A stretch of 64,000 bases of DNA from Hygrophila difformis. Taxonomy: Eukaryota > Streptophyta > Magnoliopsida > Lamiales > Acanthaceae. A model generated the notes under the pieces. The model did no database searches and was not told the DNA's origin. It saw nothing but the letters and a program-made list of their open reading frames with translations. The stretch is from assembly GCA_030278955.1 (NCBI GenBank), contig JAOANR010000003.1, positions 36,102,054 through 36,166,053 on the forward strand, written 5' to 3'. Made by a program: the position numbers and the translations under genes. Below, piece after piece: positions 34,084 through 46,273 of the stretch (position 1 is its first letter; each line of letters begins with the position of its first letter).

Positions 34084-34294
34084 TATGTAGGTACTGCAAT
34101 GCGACCGTGGCTTAACTTGAAATACTATGTAGGGGTTGCAATGCAACCGAGGCTTAACTTGAAATACTATGTAGGGGTTGCAATGCAACCGAGGCTTAAC
34201 TTGAAATACTATGTAGGGGTTGCACTACAGTCGATGCTTAACTTGAAATACTATGTAGGGATTGCAACGCAATCGAGGCTGAACTTGAAATACC
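34084..34294 (+). repeat. 42-bp tandem array in the B1 LTR
   Basis: About four and a half copies of a 42-bp unit containing TTAACTTGAAATACTATG and TAGGGGTTGCAATG. Copies diverge toward the right. The unit is a multiple of three, so it gives a repetitive open frame that I do not regard as a gene. Confidence 0.85.
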
Positions 34295-34959
34295 AATGAA
34301 ATCTTGATACTCGGCTATGGATTAACGGGAAAATTAAAGACTTGAATACTTTCCTTCGCTTATTTAAATTATGCTTTTAAATTATGTTATACAATTATTT
34401 ACATTGCAAGCTATACTGTGATTTTATAGTATCCCTGTCTTTTAAGTTACGCAATTAAATTATTATTAAATAAATAAAGTAAATTATGGGGTGTTATGCA
34501 CATGTTTTCCTTAAATCTAGTTAATGGCTTTGAAACCCCATAATCATGTATGTGTTAACTTACTCAGCAAGTTTTTGCTGACCAAACCATGCTTTTCCCC
34601 TTTTTCTTTCAGAGCTGAAGAATATGCATCATCATATGAATACATGGGAATTTTGGGGAAATACATTATTTTTAAAATTTGCGTTAGACTAGAATTTGCA
34701 TGAACGGGCCTGTTTAACCCGTGTTTTGGCCATGTTGGCCCTATTTTTAAATTCCGCTGCATTATATATGTAAATATTATTTTCCGCTGCAACTGTAATG
34801 ACATTATTCTTAAATTATATCACAATGGGCTGTTTGAACGTTTTAAATTCTGAAAAACCATAGCCTTGCATCTCTTTAGCAAGCTCGGAGAAACCGTGTC
34901 TTGCTAGGGAGGTGTGGCGGTGACACCCCGACCTGTGTTATCAAAAACGGGGTGTTACA

Positions 34960-35836
34960 GTTTATCCCATAAAGCACTTATTAATTTAGAAGAACAACAT
35001 TTCAAAATTACAGCTTGATGTGACCCAACAATGATGCGGAAGGTCTTCAATGATAATAGTCATATTTTGTATAAATGAATTTCAAATTTATTTGTGAGTG
35101 AGTGAATATAGAACGGTGATTAAGCTATACTATTGTGAGTGAATGTGATAAATAGGAGGTAGGTTGACTTAGGCTATATAATTGAAGTGGAATCAATTTA
35201 TTAAAGGTGTCCCATGTGAGTGTGCAAGGATCTATGAACTTCTTTCCCACATTTAATACCCTTGCATGGACATATACTAGGGTTTTTAGTAGTAGTGTAT
35301 GAATTATCAAGACTGAAATGCAGTAAGACATCCATAATTAAAGCTGATGTTCCTTTTTTATTGTGGGATTGCAAAAAGAAACCCGAAACCATTCACAACA
35401 TCAACCACCGTGAACATACTTAATATACAGAATAGTATGCAATTCGAATGAAAACAATACTACGTTTGTGTGTAAATGGTATTTGTCATACATAGTGTAT
35501 GGTGTTCATGCTCATGACAATTGATCTTCTCAATAATTAAAAAGAGTTTATTCAACAACAAACGTATGGGGAGCATAACATTTCAAAATTTTCAAATTGA
35601 TGTGACAACAATGTAGACTACACTAACACTACAATAAATATTAGTAATTTTCTCACTTCTCAATGTCTTTGTCTTGTCATACACCACTACTCACCAACCA
35701 AAGTAAATGACATATTTGTCATACACAACTACTCATCTACCAAAATAAATTACTTGAACTTGTCATACACTACTTCCTCCCCCAACTACATTAATAAACT
35801 CACTCCCCCAAATACACTAGAGCTACTAAAAGAGAA
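34960..35836. other. Unique-looking flank right of B1; no gene seen
   Basis: AT-rich. Near-repeats ACATTTCAAAATT…TTGATGTGAC occur at about 35005 and 35578, and three copies of CTTGTCATACACNACTAC at about 35670-35770. No coding region recognised. Confidence 0.4.
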
Positions 35837-36034
35837 ATGGAAATGGATAGTGAAACAAGGTATGAGAGTAGTGGTCCGAGAATGGTAGATGTGCGTACTC
35901 TTGAAACCTTGGACCTCAGGTTTCCTCGTCCAAGACGATGTATATTCGGGAAGAGGGGCGAGATTCGAGTTCTTGAGACAAAGCGGAATGTAAACGAGGG
36001 AAGGTTGTACTACAATTGCCACCACCATGAATGA
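35837..36034 (+). CDS. Small zf-GRF-like protein fragment
   Basis: 65 residues from MEMDSETRYESS. The pattern RRCIFGKRG, then an aliphatic strand and RNVNEGRLYYNC, resembles the plant zf-GRF finger (C-x-C-G, NxGRxFYxC), with one Cys of the first pair absent. The frame stops right after the finger (CHHHE), where related proteins continue with a Cys and a hydrophobic region. It is probably a gene fragment or the first exon of a decayed gene. Such genes are small, poorly characterised and often moved by transposons. Confidence 0.4.
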   Translation: MEMDSETRYESSGPRMVDVRTLETLDLRFPRPRRCIFGKRGEIRVLETKRNVNEGRLYYNCHHHE

Positions 36035-37083
36035 AGCATGTTTGTTGACTCGGCTAGACCGATTAAGGCAACTTGGATACCGACTGTGTCTACCCATTAT
36101 ACCCGTAAAGAAGATATATTCACCCCTTTAGTGAAGCGACATAGCTGAATCACACATCATATCTATTTGTTTCCTTGCAGGTGCACATCATTATCTCCAT
36201 CGTGTATCCCCATCGATTTCATCGTAATGGAGTGTGTGTGTAGTTGAGCATACATTACCCCATTTATCTGTCACCAATCCATACACATCCAGCAAGGGCA
36301 TCGCCATCCCTTATCCGCACGAGATGGACTTGGGGAAATGTAATGGGAAAATAACATAACCTTTTGCCCAATCCCTTACTCCCGACTGCCGTACATCTTC
36401 CTCACCCCTACTCCCTTCCGAAAACCCTGCAGAAAACCCTAAATAACAACCTCGCTAAACCTAATGTTCTTCGAATCCTAAACCTCTTAAACCGCTCTCT
36501 TTTCGCCCACCAAATATCGCGAATGAAGTTCCCCACCCTTGTCGCCCGCTGTTCGCGCTTTTAGCTTCCTCGAGAACCTTCCTCAAGAAGCTTCTTAACA
36601 AACTTCTCAACCCGAAAATGACGAACACCCCTACTCCCGCTTGCTGCACTTCGCCAAAACCACGGAATGGAGGTCGCCGATGCCGTTCCAACCCTTCCGC
36701 CCACTAGAGCTTCGGCGCCAAGTTGTGGAGCTGCTCACTAATGGCGTTTGATTTCGTTGCAGGAGAGGAAGAAGAAGAAGCCCATTTTGAATCCCAAAGC
36801 TAAACCTTTATTTTGTCTCATTGCAGCCATCACCATCATGGTGTCAGAAAAGTGAAAAAAGTAAGGGCATACTTGTATTTTCACAAATAGTTTTCATTAT
36901 TCAAATAAAAATAAATGGCAGGTCCTGATTTGGAAGGTATTTGGTATATTGGTATTAATACATAATGTATTTTGTATGCTGGTCTTGTATTTGAATGTAT
37001 TTCAGGTGTTGGCCTTTTAATAATTCTCCCTTCTTTCTTCCTTTTTTTAATTGTTTTTTTATATATGTATATATATAGGTATA
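36035..37083. other. Intergenic stretch left of Helitron-2
   Basis: Contains a CT-rich stretch (36364-36720) with short open frames on both strands but no family I recognise. It is AT-rich after 36840, with a TA microsatellite at about 37060. Confidence 0.35.
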
Positions 37084-37115
37084 CTAGAATTCGTTCTCGC
37101 GCGCTACGCCGCGCG
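37084..37115 (-). other. Helitron-2 3' terminus
   Basis: GC-rich hairpin CGCGCG/CGCGCG with a six-base loop, ten bases, then CTAG and T on the minus strand. Confidence 0.8.
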
Positions 37116-37730
37116 GATCTGAGCCGGAAACAATTGTTAAAATAAATTGTTACAGAAGAACAATAACTGCAGAGCTCTTAATATGTTGAACAATGTATTC
37201 ATTCAAAAGCATAATGTATTAGTACTATTTTACACTCCATGGAACTGAAAGTTAAACATATAAATTTATCCCTTGACAAATAGACTAATAGAGTACGAAG
37301 CAGTCAGTTTATGAGAAATTAATTATTCAGTTTATGAGAAATTAATCATTCAGTTGGTGAAATGTATTTGAAATGCTAGAGAGTAGAGAGATTGTCCATA
37401 GAGAAATAAATTAAAATAAGACATAGCTTAATCTACCAAATATAATAAATAAATTAAAATAAGACCTAGCTTAATCTACCAAATATAATATGTCATATCC
37501 GGGAAATATCTTTAATAGAACTATCAGCCTCGGGCACGAAATCAAATCATGTGAGATACCCCTCATGCATTCAATAAGGCATTGCTAGTTTCAGGAAAAC
37601 ACTTCCTTTGAAACCTGAGTTTGTTCAAGTAACACATGCCATGTAAGCTAAGCTTTTAGAAAAATAACATTGAAACCTGAGCTTGTACAAGTAACATTTC
37701 CAACACTGCATTTTCATTGCCAATTTGATA

Positions 37731-38365
37731 TTAAGAGAGGAATTTTGGAAAGCCTCTCAAATCCTTGGTTCCTGGGCTAAAGGTAGTTTGTTCAACTGAA
37801 TTGGATAGTTGTTCTCTTAGTGAGAGAATAGTTTCTTGCAGTTCCTCACATTCCAAAGTCTGATCAGAAAATTGTTACCAACTGTTAAATAAATAAGTGC
37901 TGGAAAGAGATAAATTAATGACATTTTTAGTATATCACAGCTGGAAAAGGCCACACCTTTTTGTTCAGCTGCTCCTGGATGATTCGGTTATCTGCAGCTT
38001 TAACCTAAAAACAAGATGATGTACAGATTTTGCTAGCAAAACTACAACAAGAGGATACACCCCCAATCCAAATTTAGGCATATTCAACCTTCAATTTATC
38101 CAAGTTTATGCTAAATGATGACAAAGCTTTGGAATTGAGATAATGGATGAATTGTCTCAAGTAAGAAAATGAACTTTTCATTTTGTAGCCTGTAGCTTAA
38201 ACACAATAAAAATGGAAAGGAGACATCCAGATCCAAATACCGTGAAATAGCTCCAAGATTTTTTATCTGAAAAAGGAGCAGCACAGAGAACATGGAATGC
38301 CCAAATTACTTTACCTCAAGATCAAAAGATTTCTCATTTAACTTGGCCACTAGTTCAGCTACAGC
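37731..38365 (-). pseudogene. Captured kinesin-7-like gene fragment (three exons, coiled-coil region)
   Basis: Minus-strand exons at 38315-38365, 37957-38004 and 37731-37859. Each has proper AG acceptor and GT donor, and all introns are phase 0. Joined they read AVAELVAKLNEKSFDLE, VKAADNRIIQEQLNKK, then TLECEELQETILSLREQ and onward to a stop. This is the stalk coiled coil characteristic of plant kinesin-7 (MKRP-type) proteins, as I recall the family. No motor domain is present. The tail GTKDLRGFPKFLS before the stop may be the parent's or acquired. The fragment lies in the same orientation as Helitron-2 and retains introns, as expected for DNA-level capture. Confidence 0.65.
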
Positions 38366-39010
38366 CTGCAGTTGAAAAAACAGAATGAAATAACTTGATT
38401 TCACCCAAATTAGTATCCATCGAAAACATATTCATCAATTTATCTCCACCCTTGATGAAGCTAACAGATAGCCTCTAAACCTATGATCAACAAATTCTAA
38501 GAAATAACACAAAACCAACGCCAAAACTATGTATCCTCCCTCTTCGCATTAATCTTCAATCCAACAAAATACAATCAAAACACTAATCAAACTAACAACA
38601 CATTGGCATCAATAGAAGAGAAAACTAATGCCAAAACTATCCTTCCTCGGCAACCTAAACAATCAAATAGCCATATAAAAAGGTCACACTTAAAATAAGT
38701 ATCAGATAGATTGAAATACCATCAAGACTGGGAAGAGGGAAATCTCCCAAGTCCATTTGAATTTCGAAGCATGTACAACCAAACAATGGTTCTGTCAACA
38801 CGAAGAAAACCCTTCCACTACAGTAAGCATGGAAGATTAGTAACTTGACAATTAATGTTAAGAATTCTAATAAGAATTCAGGTTGAGGGTTCAAACGCTT
38901 GGAAAATTTGAGAGAACGAAAGCTAAACCAAACTATTTTATGTAAAAATACCTCAGGTGGCGTCCAGCATTCCTTAGAAAGGAAGGGCTATTTATGCACA
39001 ACTCACCGCT

Positions 39011-39114
39011 TTATGCATCAGAATCACTGCTGGGATTATTATCGAAGAGAGCCATGGCCTCTTGAAGATCTCCATCTCTTGCTGCACGCCAGACACTCAC
39101 CGGATGCAGAACAT
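39011..39114 (-). pseudogene. Captured exon-like fragment in Helitron-2
   Basis: After an acceptor TTCTTTTAG the minus strand reads VLHPVSVWRAARDGDLQEAM…PSSDSDA and stops. This has the look of an ankyrin-type N-terminus (VWRAARDGDLQ), but it is too short to assign. Confidence 0.35.
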
Positions 39115-41067
39115 CTAAAAGAATTGCCAATTAGATTAAAATAAACCATTATCATCACAGATAAGCAATCCCTAAACCATAAAAATCTAGAGAATGATGG
39201 ACAATAAGGCTAAGGCTATAACTCAGAACTCCAGAACAAATTATGTAGGCCAAGAATGTAGGAACAACATTAGATAAAATTGTTGCATCTTTTCAATTGT
39301 CAATTGAATTCAATTGCCCCTGGATCATTAAATCAATCGAGAAACATCACCATTCACTTATACACATTTTTCTACCAATTTGCAAATACCACTGCATCAG
39401 GTGCCCGATAAGTAAATAAAAAATAAAAAAAAAGAGTAGGATACTTTCTTGACTAAGACGGATTCCTCCATCAGCTAGGTAAGACTTGGTCATCTCCTAA
39501 AGCTCAAGTCGCGAAGAAAATACAGATATAACAAACGAGACAGTAAAAAAATAAATAACCCATTTAAAACAACCATTTCCCGTATTCTCATTAAGATACG
39601 AAATCTTAGCCCCAAATCGCACCTCGGAATGATCAAACACTCACATGAATTCGGATTTTATAGTACTATATTCCCTGGCCGAATGCAATAATGAAAGCCT
39701 AAATCGAGGATTATAAAATGATATTCATTTAAAACAAGGGAAAAACTCACCCACCCAAGCAAAACCGATAGGAGCAGTTTCACTTTTAACTCCCAGGAAA
39801 GCCGACAACAATAAACACACAGATCGGCCACGAGGGCGTGACAGGGGGACGGAGGTTTCGTCCATGAGGCAAACGAAAGCGAGGCCGAGAGCGAGAGCAG
39901 TGCCGAAGAGAAAGCAGTGGCGAACGACGGGCTTCGATCATGCGTGGCAGCGGCCGCGCTAGGCTAAAGGCTGCAGGGGCGTTAATTGGTAAGTAGCGGC
40001 TGCAAAACGAAAAGGACGCAGGGGTGCAAGATAATCATCCATAACAGACACTTGACCTGGAACGTTTCCTTGTTTCTTCTTGTGTATTGAGATGAAAAGT
40101 GAGGTTGCAAAATGTACAATAATGGTAGGATCCGGATCACCCAGAATAGCTTGCAACTCCCTTTATATCGATGGTTCAATTTTTCTTCACATAATTTCTT
40201 GGGTACCTTTATGCTCTGAAATTTTCTGTAGTTTAGAATGTAAAATGTATGCTGAGTAGAATCGTCCAACACATGCAGTTTGCATTAATGAAAAACTTAT
40301 GTTGCTAAGTTAAAAACGCCCAGAGACATAGCACAACATTTCATCAAGTTCAACTAAATAAAATGCAACTAACATAAAAAAAAATAAATAAATAAACTAA
40401 AGACAACATATGGAAAACCAACCTGGATAATACCATTCTTGGAAGAGAAATGAACTGCTTGGAGTCTTCGCTCATAAATGCTGCAATAGTAAAATAACAC
40501 AACCACTTTAAGATGATCAAAGAAAGACTCACACAATCCCTTTGGCACCTTCAACCAGCCAAAAAAATTATAGTTCTATGCCAAGCATTTCATACGTAAC
40601 ATGCCATTATAGTTCTCAGCAAGAGCAGGGCTCTCATGAGTCATGACTTCACTGCCCAAACGACCGTTGCCTGGGTAATGCTGTTGTTCCAGATTGTTTT
40701 AGTGAGGGTTCGTTGGCTCTTCTAATCACCCTGTTACGTGTGGGAGGACGAATTCAGATAAATTTAAGCGATCACCTTTGATCTTATAGGAGGATAGGTC
40801 TTTCTTTTTAAATTTAAAAATAAAATAGATCAAGAGACCAAAGAAAAGGAGAAAGAAATCAATCCATTTCAGATAATGAATCATAGGCTGAACGAAAGTT
40901 AACAGGAAACAATTTGAAACTGCATCTTCACATTTTAACTATTCATTTTGGGCAAAACCTAATTCCATATTATGGTATATTGAAGCTTTATAACCTAAAA
41001 TCTATCTACCAGCTCTGTCAATCCATCTACACAAACTCCCCAGCCCAAAAAATCTAATCACTGTGTC
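39115..41067. other. Helitron-2 interior without an assignable gene
   Basis: Several exon-like stretches are visible on the minus strand. Two share a KVPK(G/K)LCE motif (near 40195 and 40540). One hydrophobic open frame near 39780-39950 contains ALALGLAFVCLMDET. None can be assigned. Confidence 0.3.
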
Positions 41068-41637
41068 ATGGACAAGAACAGAAACTTGGCGAAAAGCAGA
41101 AATTCAGCTGATGTAAGTTGGGTTGGAGTTGAACTATACCGCAGGTGGCTGGACAATGACCTCCATGAAACATCTCTTCACGGGAAAAACTCAATGGAGA
41201 TGCTAAATGAGCTTTCAAGCAAAGCCGAGAGGACCATTGTGGAGTTCAAGAAGGATGTTAAAGATTCCCTGACGGAAAACCCTCTTAACTGGCCAGTAAA
41301 CGTTATAGCAGCCAACTCAATGTACAGGATCTGCCAAAGGCTTCTGAGAGCATATGAAGGTGATTTTCTCCGAATGGATGAAGGATTGCTCCCACAAATA
41401 TGCAACAAGATTGCCAATATAATGGCAGTCTGTCTTACCAATTTGATGCCGGTCAACTGATGAAGTGCCGCCAGAAACGCATAAAAGATAAAGAGAAATG
41501 CGTCCGCGAAGCAGCTCACTTGTTAGGTGAAAGTGAAGAAATTCTTCAAATCCTTCAGATGCACAGAGAAATAAGATCAAATCCTCATGAGTCAGAACTC
41601 ATTGGAAAATGGTGCAACCTAGTAGATAAGAGTTTGT
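41068..41637 (+). pseudogene. Captured unknown plant gene fragment with a frameshift
   Basis: Frame one (41068-41460) is 130 residues, starting MDKNRNLAKS and containing NPLNWPVNVIAANSMYRIC and PQICNKIANIMAVCLTNL. The conserved-looking sequence then moves to another frame and continues to 41637 as MKCRQKRIKDKEKCVREAAHLLGESEEIL…NLVDKSL. The switch near 41445-41465 is best explained by a small deletion. Composition is alpha-helical and charged. I do not recognise the family. It is antisense to Helitron-2. Confidence 0.5.
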
Positions 41638-42683
41638 AGAATTCAGAGTCAATTCAGTCGGGTGGCAACTGCAAACTGGAGCAATCAAGCAAAAAAGACA
41701 TCCAGTATCAAATAAATCAAAAGAATTTTTGTATAAAATTTTCATGAATAAATGTATATTAGAACACCAAGGAATTAACATGTGTGATATTCATATATTG
41801 ATATCATAGTTGCCCCATCATCGAGTACAAAATAGCATCCCTTCTATGATTGAGAAAAAACAACATTCCATCCTTAAGAAAAAATTTGAGAAAACAATGA
41901 AACGACAAGAAAATGCAAAAACTCCGGAACACATTTTTCCAAACCTTCTTTGCTAAAAACTGAGCTGCCCGTCTCTGCAACAACACGTCATTCCTGGGAA
42001 CAAACTGACCGTCTGGCATCCCCGGTTTCCCCCATTCCATCTCCTCCACCACCGCGTCGCCCACCCAACGACCCGGAGGCCGTCGCCTGGCTGCGATTTC
42101 GTGAGGGGCAGGAAGACGGCACAAGAGCAATACTTTGAGGGAAATAGGGGCGGAGGACGCGGGGAGCGAGCAGGGGGAGAGGCGGCGGGGTTCGCGGGCG
42201 GAGCGGGTTGAGCTGGATTTTCGAAGGAGAAGTGGTGACGAGGGCAGGAGTATAGGGCTGTTCAGTAAGGAGTTCAACAATGTGGCAGGAAGCGGTAATC
42301 GGAGGGCACAAAGGAGCGAGGAGTTTCTAGGGCAAAATTAGGGAAAACAGAGGAGGAAGGGAGCGAGGAGGCCGAGAGTGGTGGCAGCGACGGCCTAGGA
42401 CTCGATTGAGGGAGTGCCGAAGTCAGCCGAATGCGACCATTTTGTGATGGGAGGCGGCGACGAGGGGATAGCAGAGGTGGGGGAGAGAAGGCCGGTTAGG
42501 CGAGGGCATCGAGGAGGGAAGAGACGCGGAGGAGCGACAAAGCACCACCAGACAGCGTGAATCTGAGATGATGTAGAGGCAGAGCAGGTAATGGCAATTA
42601 ATCGGGTCGGGCCGTCTGGATCCGCTACTGTTCCTAAGAGAACAACTGTAGCAAAAAGCAGATTCACACTTATATAATATAGA
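41638..42683. other. Helitron-2 5' region
   Basis: GC-rich, with overlapping open frames on both strands (41950-42660) that look like part of a 5' UTR or first exon. No recognisable domain. Ends at the 5' TC terminus. Confidence 0.35.
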
Positions 42684-43348
42684 TATATTAAATTAAAACT
42701 ATACATATAATATATATTAAATTTTTCTTTGTTTTGGAATTTTTCTAACATAAATGTAATAAAAATGCTATATTTTTGTATTTTTCAATACCAACTTATT
42801 ATTTTTACAAACTTGCATAATTCTGCCAAATTCAACTGCTTTCTTATTCAAATAAGACCGGAATGCGATCAAATGTTCATGTTTAGACACAGAAATAGAT
42901 TGAAAATAATGGTCAATTTTGGCCATTATCAACATCCTCACATTTAATATTGATCGTCCCCGAGTAGTCAGAGTCAGTGTTCCTAAGAACATAGACTCTG
43001 CATATTCAATCTATTTTCATGACTTCAAAAATTTCATTCTTTTTAGATTGGGATAAGACAATAAAAAACTACAAGTATTAAATTCTCTTGATTGCAGCGT
43101 TTAATAAAATGATATTTCTCATTACTTAGGCATACAAATCAGTCATTATTGTTAATTCTTCATGAATATCATGTTTTGAAATAATCATTAATTTAATTCT
43201 AGAATTTAAGTATGACATGAACATAATTTAGAATCAGAGCCTCACAATATAGTATAAGCGAAATTTCACTCTCTCTCAAATTTGGGTTTTGTCATTGAAC
43301 ACTCATAATCAAATTTAATTAAATTATCCCATATGCTTGCAATTAGAC
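42684..43348. other. AT-rich spacer; nothing recognised
   Basis: No coding or terminal-repeat signal between Helitron-2 and the family C LTR fragment. Confidence 0.4.
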
Positions 43349-43974
43349 TGTAACACCCCGGTTTTTGGTCACCTAGGTCGGGATGTCACCGCCACATCTC
43401 CCTAGCAAGACGCGGTTTCTCCGGGCTTGCTAAAGAAATACAAGGCTAGGTATTGCAGAATTTAAAATATTTGAAACATTTAAAAACAGCCCATACAATA
43501 TAAGTTCGAAAATAATATCATAATGCAGCGGAAAAACAATATCTAAGTATAAGTATTGCAGCGGAAAATGTAAATAGGGCCAACATGGCCAAAACACGGG
43601 TTAAACAGGCCCGTTTATACTATAGTCTAATGCAAGAATTTAAAAATAATGTTTCCCAAAATCCGATGCATGTACGTGCTCATGTTCATTCCGCATACTC
43701 TGTAAGGAAAAAGGAAATAAATGGTTTGGTCAGCACAACTTGCTGAGTAAGTTAACACATACATAATCGTGGGGTTTCAAAGCCATTAACTTAATACTTA
43801 AATAAAAGCATGCCATTAAATCATAAACAATTTAATTTAACTAACTACATGACTTGCATAATTTAATTCATGGCTTTAATTAAAAACACATTTAACATAA
43901 TTTAAAGAAAAAGCCATAGTTAATTTAAATAAAGCATTAAATAATTTAAATAAACCAAAAATAAACATTTTAAT
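43349..43974 (-). repeat. Family C LTR fragment (3' end), interrupted by B2
   Basis: Reverse complement begins GGGGTGTTACA side at 43349 and matches the solo LTR end at 57100-57723. It has its own hairpin (43731-43745) and acceptor (43700). B2 is inserted at 43975. The remainder should lie beyond the assembly gap and is not seen. No primer site adjoins, so this is the outer end of a 3' or solo LTR. Confidence 0.75.
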
Positions 43975-44331
43975 TGTAACACCCCGGTTTTTGGTCACCC
44001 AGGTCGGGATGTCACCGCCACACCTCCCTAGCAAGACACGGTTTCTCCGAGCTTGCTAAAGGGATGCAAGGCTATGGTTTTTCAGAATTTAAAACATTCA
44101 AACAGCTAATTCATATACAAATTAAAAATAGTAGATTAAAGTTGCAGCGGAAAATAATCTTTACATATGTATAATGCAGCGGAATTTAAATGTGGGGCCG
44201 ACATGGCCAAAAGATGGGTTAGACAGGCCCGTTCATGCAATTCATACTAAGACTAGAGTAATAAAATAATATTTCCCCGAGTATCCCATGCATGCATATG
44301 ATGATGCATATCCTTCATGCTCTGTAGGAAA

Positions 44332-46122
44332 AAAGAAAGTAATGGTTTTGGTCAGCACAACGTGCTGAGTAAGTTAACACATACAGGATTATGGGGTTTC
44401 AAAGCCGTTATTTAAATTTTAAGAAAACATGTACACAATACCCCATAATTTAATTCATTTATCTAACAATAATTTAATTGCATAATTAAATAGACAGGGA
44501 TTCCATAAAATCACAATATAGCTTCCAAGGTAAATAATTGCATAACATAATTTAAAAGCATAATTTAAATAAGCAAAGGAAAGTATTCAAGTCTTTTAAA
44601 TTTTCCCGTTAATCCTTAGCCGAGTATCAAGATTTTATTTGTAGACAAGTTTCTCTCGCCGTTTTGGCATAGTTTCTCATGTTCAACACCATCGTCCAAT
44701 CAGGCACGATGTGCAAAGCTAGGAGGGCACCCTGCAGAGCACTCACCCCCTACGTAGATTACTCTCGTCCGTTTAGGCACGAAGCAAAAAGCTAGAGGGG
44801 CACCCGATGGAGCACTCACCCCCTACATAGGTCACTCTCGTCCGTTTAGGCACGAAGCAAAAAGCTAGAGGGGCACCCGATGGAGCACTCACCCTCTACG
44901 TAGAAAGCTCAAACTAGTCATAACGGGATTTCGAAAATGTTTATTCATGTATTTCATCTCAAAGGAGTTTCCTACTCATTCAAACCTTAAAGGCCCATCT
45001 CTCAAATTTAGTAAGTTTCTCAAAATATACTATTTCAGGACGCTATCCGCTCCGATATCGTTTAAAACCCTTTTCAACAAGATTTTTCAAGATTTGACTC
45101 GGTCAACCACAGTTTACTTCAAAATTCATTAAACAACGAGTTTAAGTCCAAAAATTCTGAAAATTTACCACTGACTCGGAAACACCGAGATGAACAACTT
45201 TCGTGTTTTAACTTTTTCAATCCGAGATGCGGAAGTAGGTGGAAAACGTTAATCTTTAACAGAGTGATAATCTGTCCGAGTTTCTACGCAACAGTTTCAA
45301 GATTTCAAGATCTACCATAGCACACTAACTCCAAATTTGATGAAATTTTACAGGGTTGTTCTTAAGACGATTATCTACAACTTTCATGTTCGGCTAAAGA
45401 TCTAAATCGGCTTAGAACCCTAGTCAAAAACATCGTCAAGTTGGAACCTAAGTTCTGTCCAGATTTCAAGATTCAAATTCAAAGCAGTTCGGTTTGAGAA
45501 CGAATTCAGATAGCAAATCATAACGAAAAATCTCAAAACTTTACGGAGGTGTTCATAACGTATAGATCTACAACTCTTATGTTTAGCACCAATCCTAAAT
45601 CGGTCTAGATCTAAGGTAAAAATCACCAACAAGTTCGAACTAAAGTTCTGTCAAGAATTTCAAGATCCAGATTTAATGCAGTTCGGTTTTGGGTCGGTTT
45701 TAGGTATCAAAACAACATGAAAAATTCCGAAATGTTTACAGAAGCTAGATCTAAGTCTTAGGAATGTTTTTCATGTTTTAAGTTTTCTCGTTTGAACAGG
45801 TTTAAGGGTTCGGAAAAATCATGCAAAAACGTTGCGCCGTTAAAGATTTCGTTTGACAGATTTTTACGTTCTTGGTTTAAATCTTTAGATTAGATGTATT
45901 TTAACTCGCCCAAAACCATAGTAAGGTTAACTTACAGACTCGTAGTCCTCCGGGAACGTCGATTTTGGAGGCGTGGCTTCCAGTCCACCGTTTATCCTCT
46001 CCGTTCGTCGGGTTCTTCGTTCTCGATCCGATCCGGGGGTTTAGAATAGGAAAAGATCGAATTAGGACTCGTTTTTCGAATCAAGGATGGAAAAGAATGG
46101 ACAAGAACAGATTGGATCTTAC
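44332..46122 (-). other. Putative LTR intron, B2 3' LTR
   Basis: Donor TTGGG|GTAAGATC, acceptor TTTTCCTACAG|AGC, 1791 nt. The stem CAGCAC/GTGCTG with loop GTT is followed by CTGAC 21 nt before the acceptor. Confidence 0.55.
44740..44900 (-). repeat. 73-bp tandem repeat in the B2 LTR
   Basis: About 2.2 units, each with CGTTTAGGCACGAAGC and GGGGCACCCGATGGAG. The 5' LTR copy is at about 49814-49974. Confidence 0.8.
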
Positions 46123-46265
46123 CCCAACGATCGAAGACTCCCAATTCTCGTCCAAATCAGTCCCGTTGTTCGGTTTTGTGCCTCCGACGAATTCCGGATC
46201 TAGGGTTTTGTGTATAGAGAGTATCGTAGGGTTTTTGAAAAATGTTCGGGGCTTCCAAGAGGTGT

Positions 46266-46273
46266 TATTTATA
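46266..46273 (-). promoter_or_regulatory. TATA box, B2 3' LTR
   Basis: TATAAATA on the minus strand, about 151 nt upstream of the donor. The 5' LTR copy is 51337-51344, and its donor lies before the gap. Confidence 0.6.

Larger units (their letters stand above)
23196..34612 (+). other. Putative LTR intron, B1 (split by A2)
   Basis: Donor at 23196; acceptor TTCTTTCAG|AGC at 34612. Without A2 it is about 1.74 kb. The stem CAGCAA/TTGCTG (34565-34580) is followed by CTGAC, a good branch-point match, 32 nt before the acceptor. Confidence 0.5.
22506..34959 (+). repeat. B1 3' LTR (about 2.78 kb, interrupted by A2)
   Basis: The left part is 22506-23707 and the right part 33384-34959. The join is proved by family B LTR sequence near 45590 (minus strand), which is uninterrupted there. 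It has a TATA box (23049), donor (23196), a 42-bp tandem array (34084-34294), hairpin (34565-34580), acceptor (34612) and ends GGGGTGTTACA. Confidence 0.85.
37084..42683 (-). mobile_element. Helitron-2, non-autonomous, carrying captured gene fragments
   Basis: Minus strand. The 5' end is TCTATATTATATAAGTGTG at 42683, preceded by A. The 3' end is a 6-bp CGCGCG stem (37098-37103 with 37110-37115), ten bases, then CTAG at 37084-37087 followed by T. Both ends match plant Helitron signatures and an A|T insertion site. No Rep/helicase is present. The interior holds exons of a kinesin-like gene, another exon near 39050 and a broken unknown gene at 41068-41637. Confidence 0.75.

Noticed and set aside
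34021..34299. Repetitive 92-codon open frame with YYVGVAMQPRLNLK units
   Set aside because: A by-product of a 42-bp tandem repeat within the B1 LTR. Not a gene.
39780..39955. Hydrophobic open frame on the minus strand as a membrane-protein gene
   Set aside because: About 60 codons with no clear start or splice signals. Kept only as a remark on the Helitron-2 interior.
44740..44900. Regularly spaced repeats that could suggest a CRISPR-like array
   Set aside because: They are head-to-tail minisatellite units without spacers, in a plant LTR.
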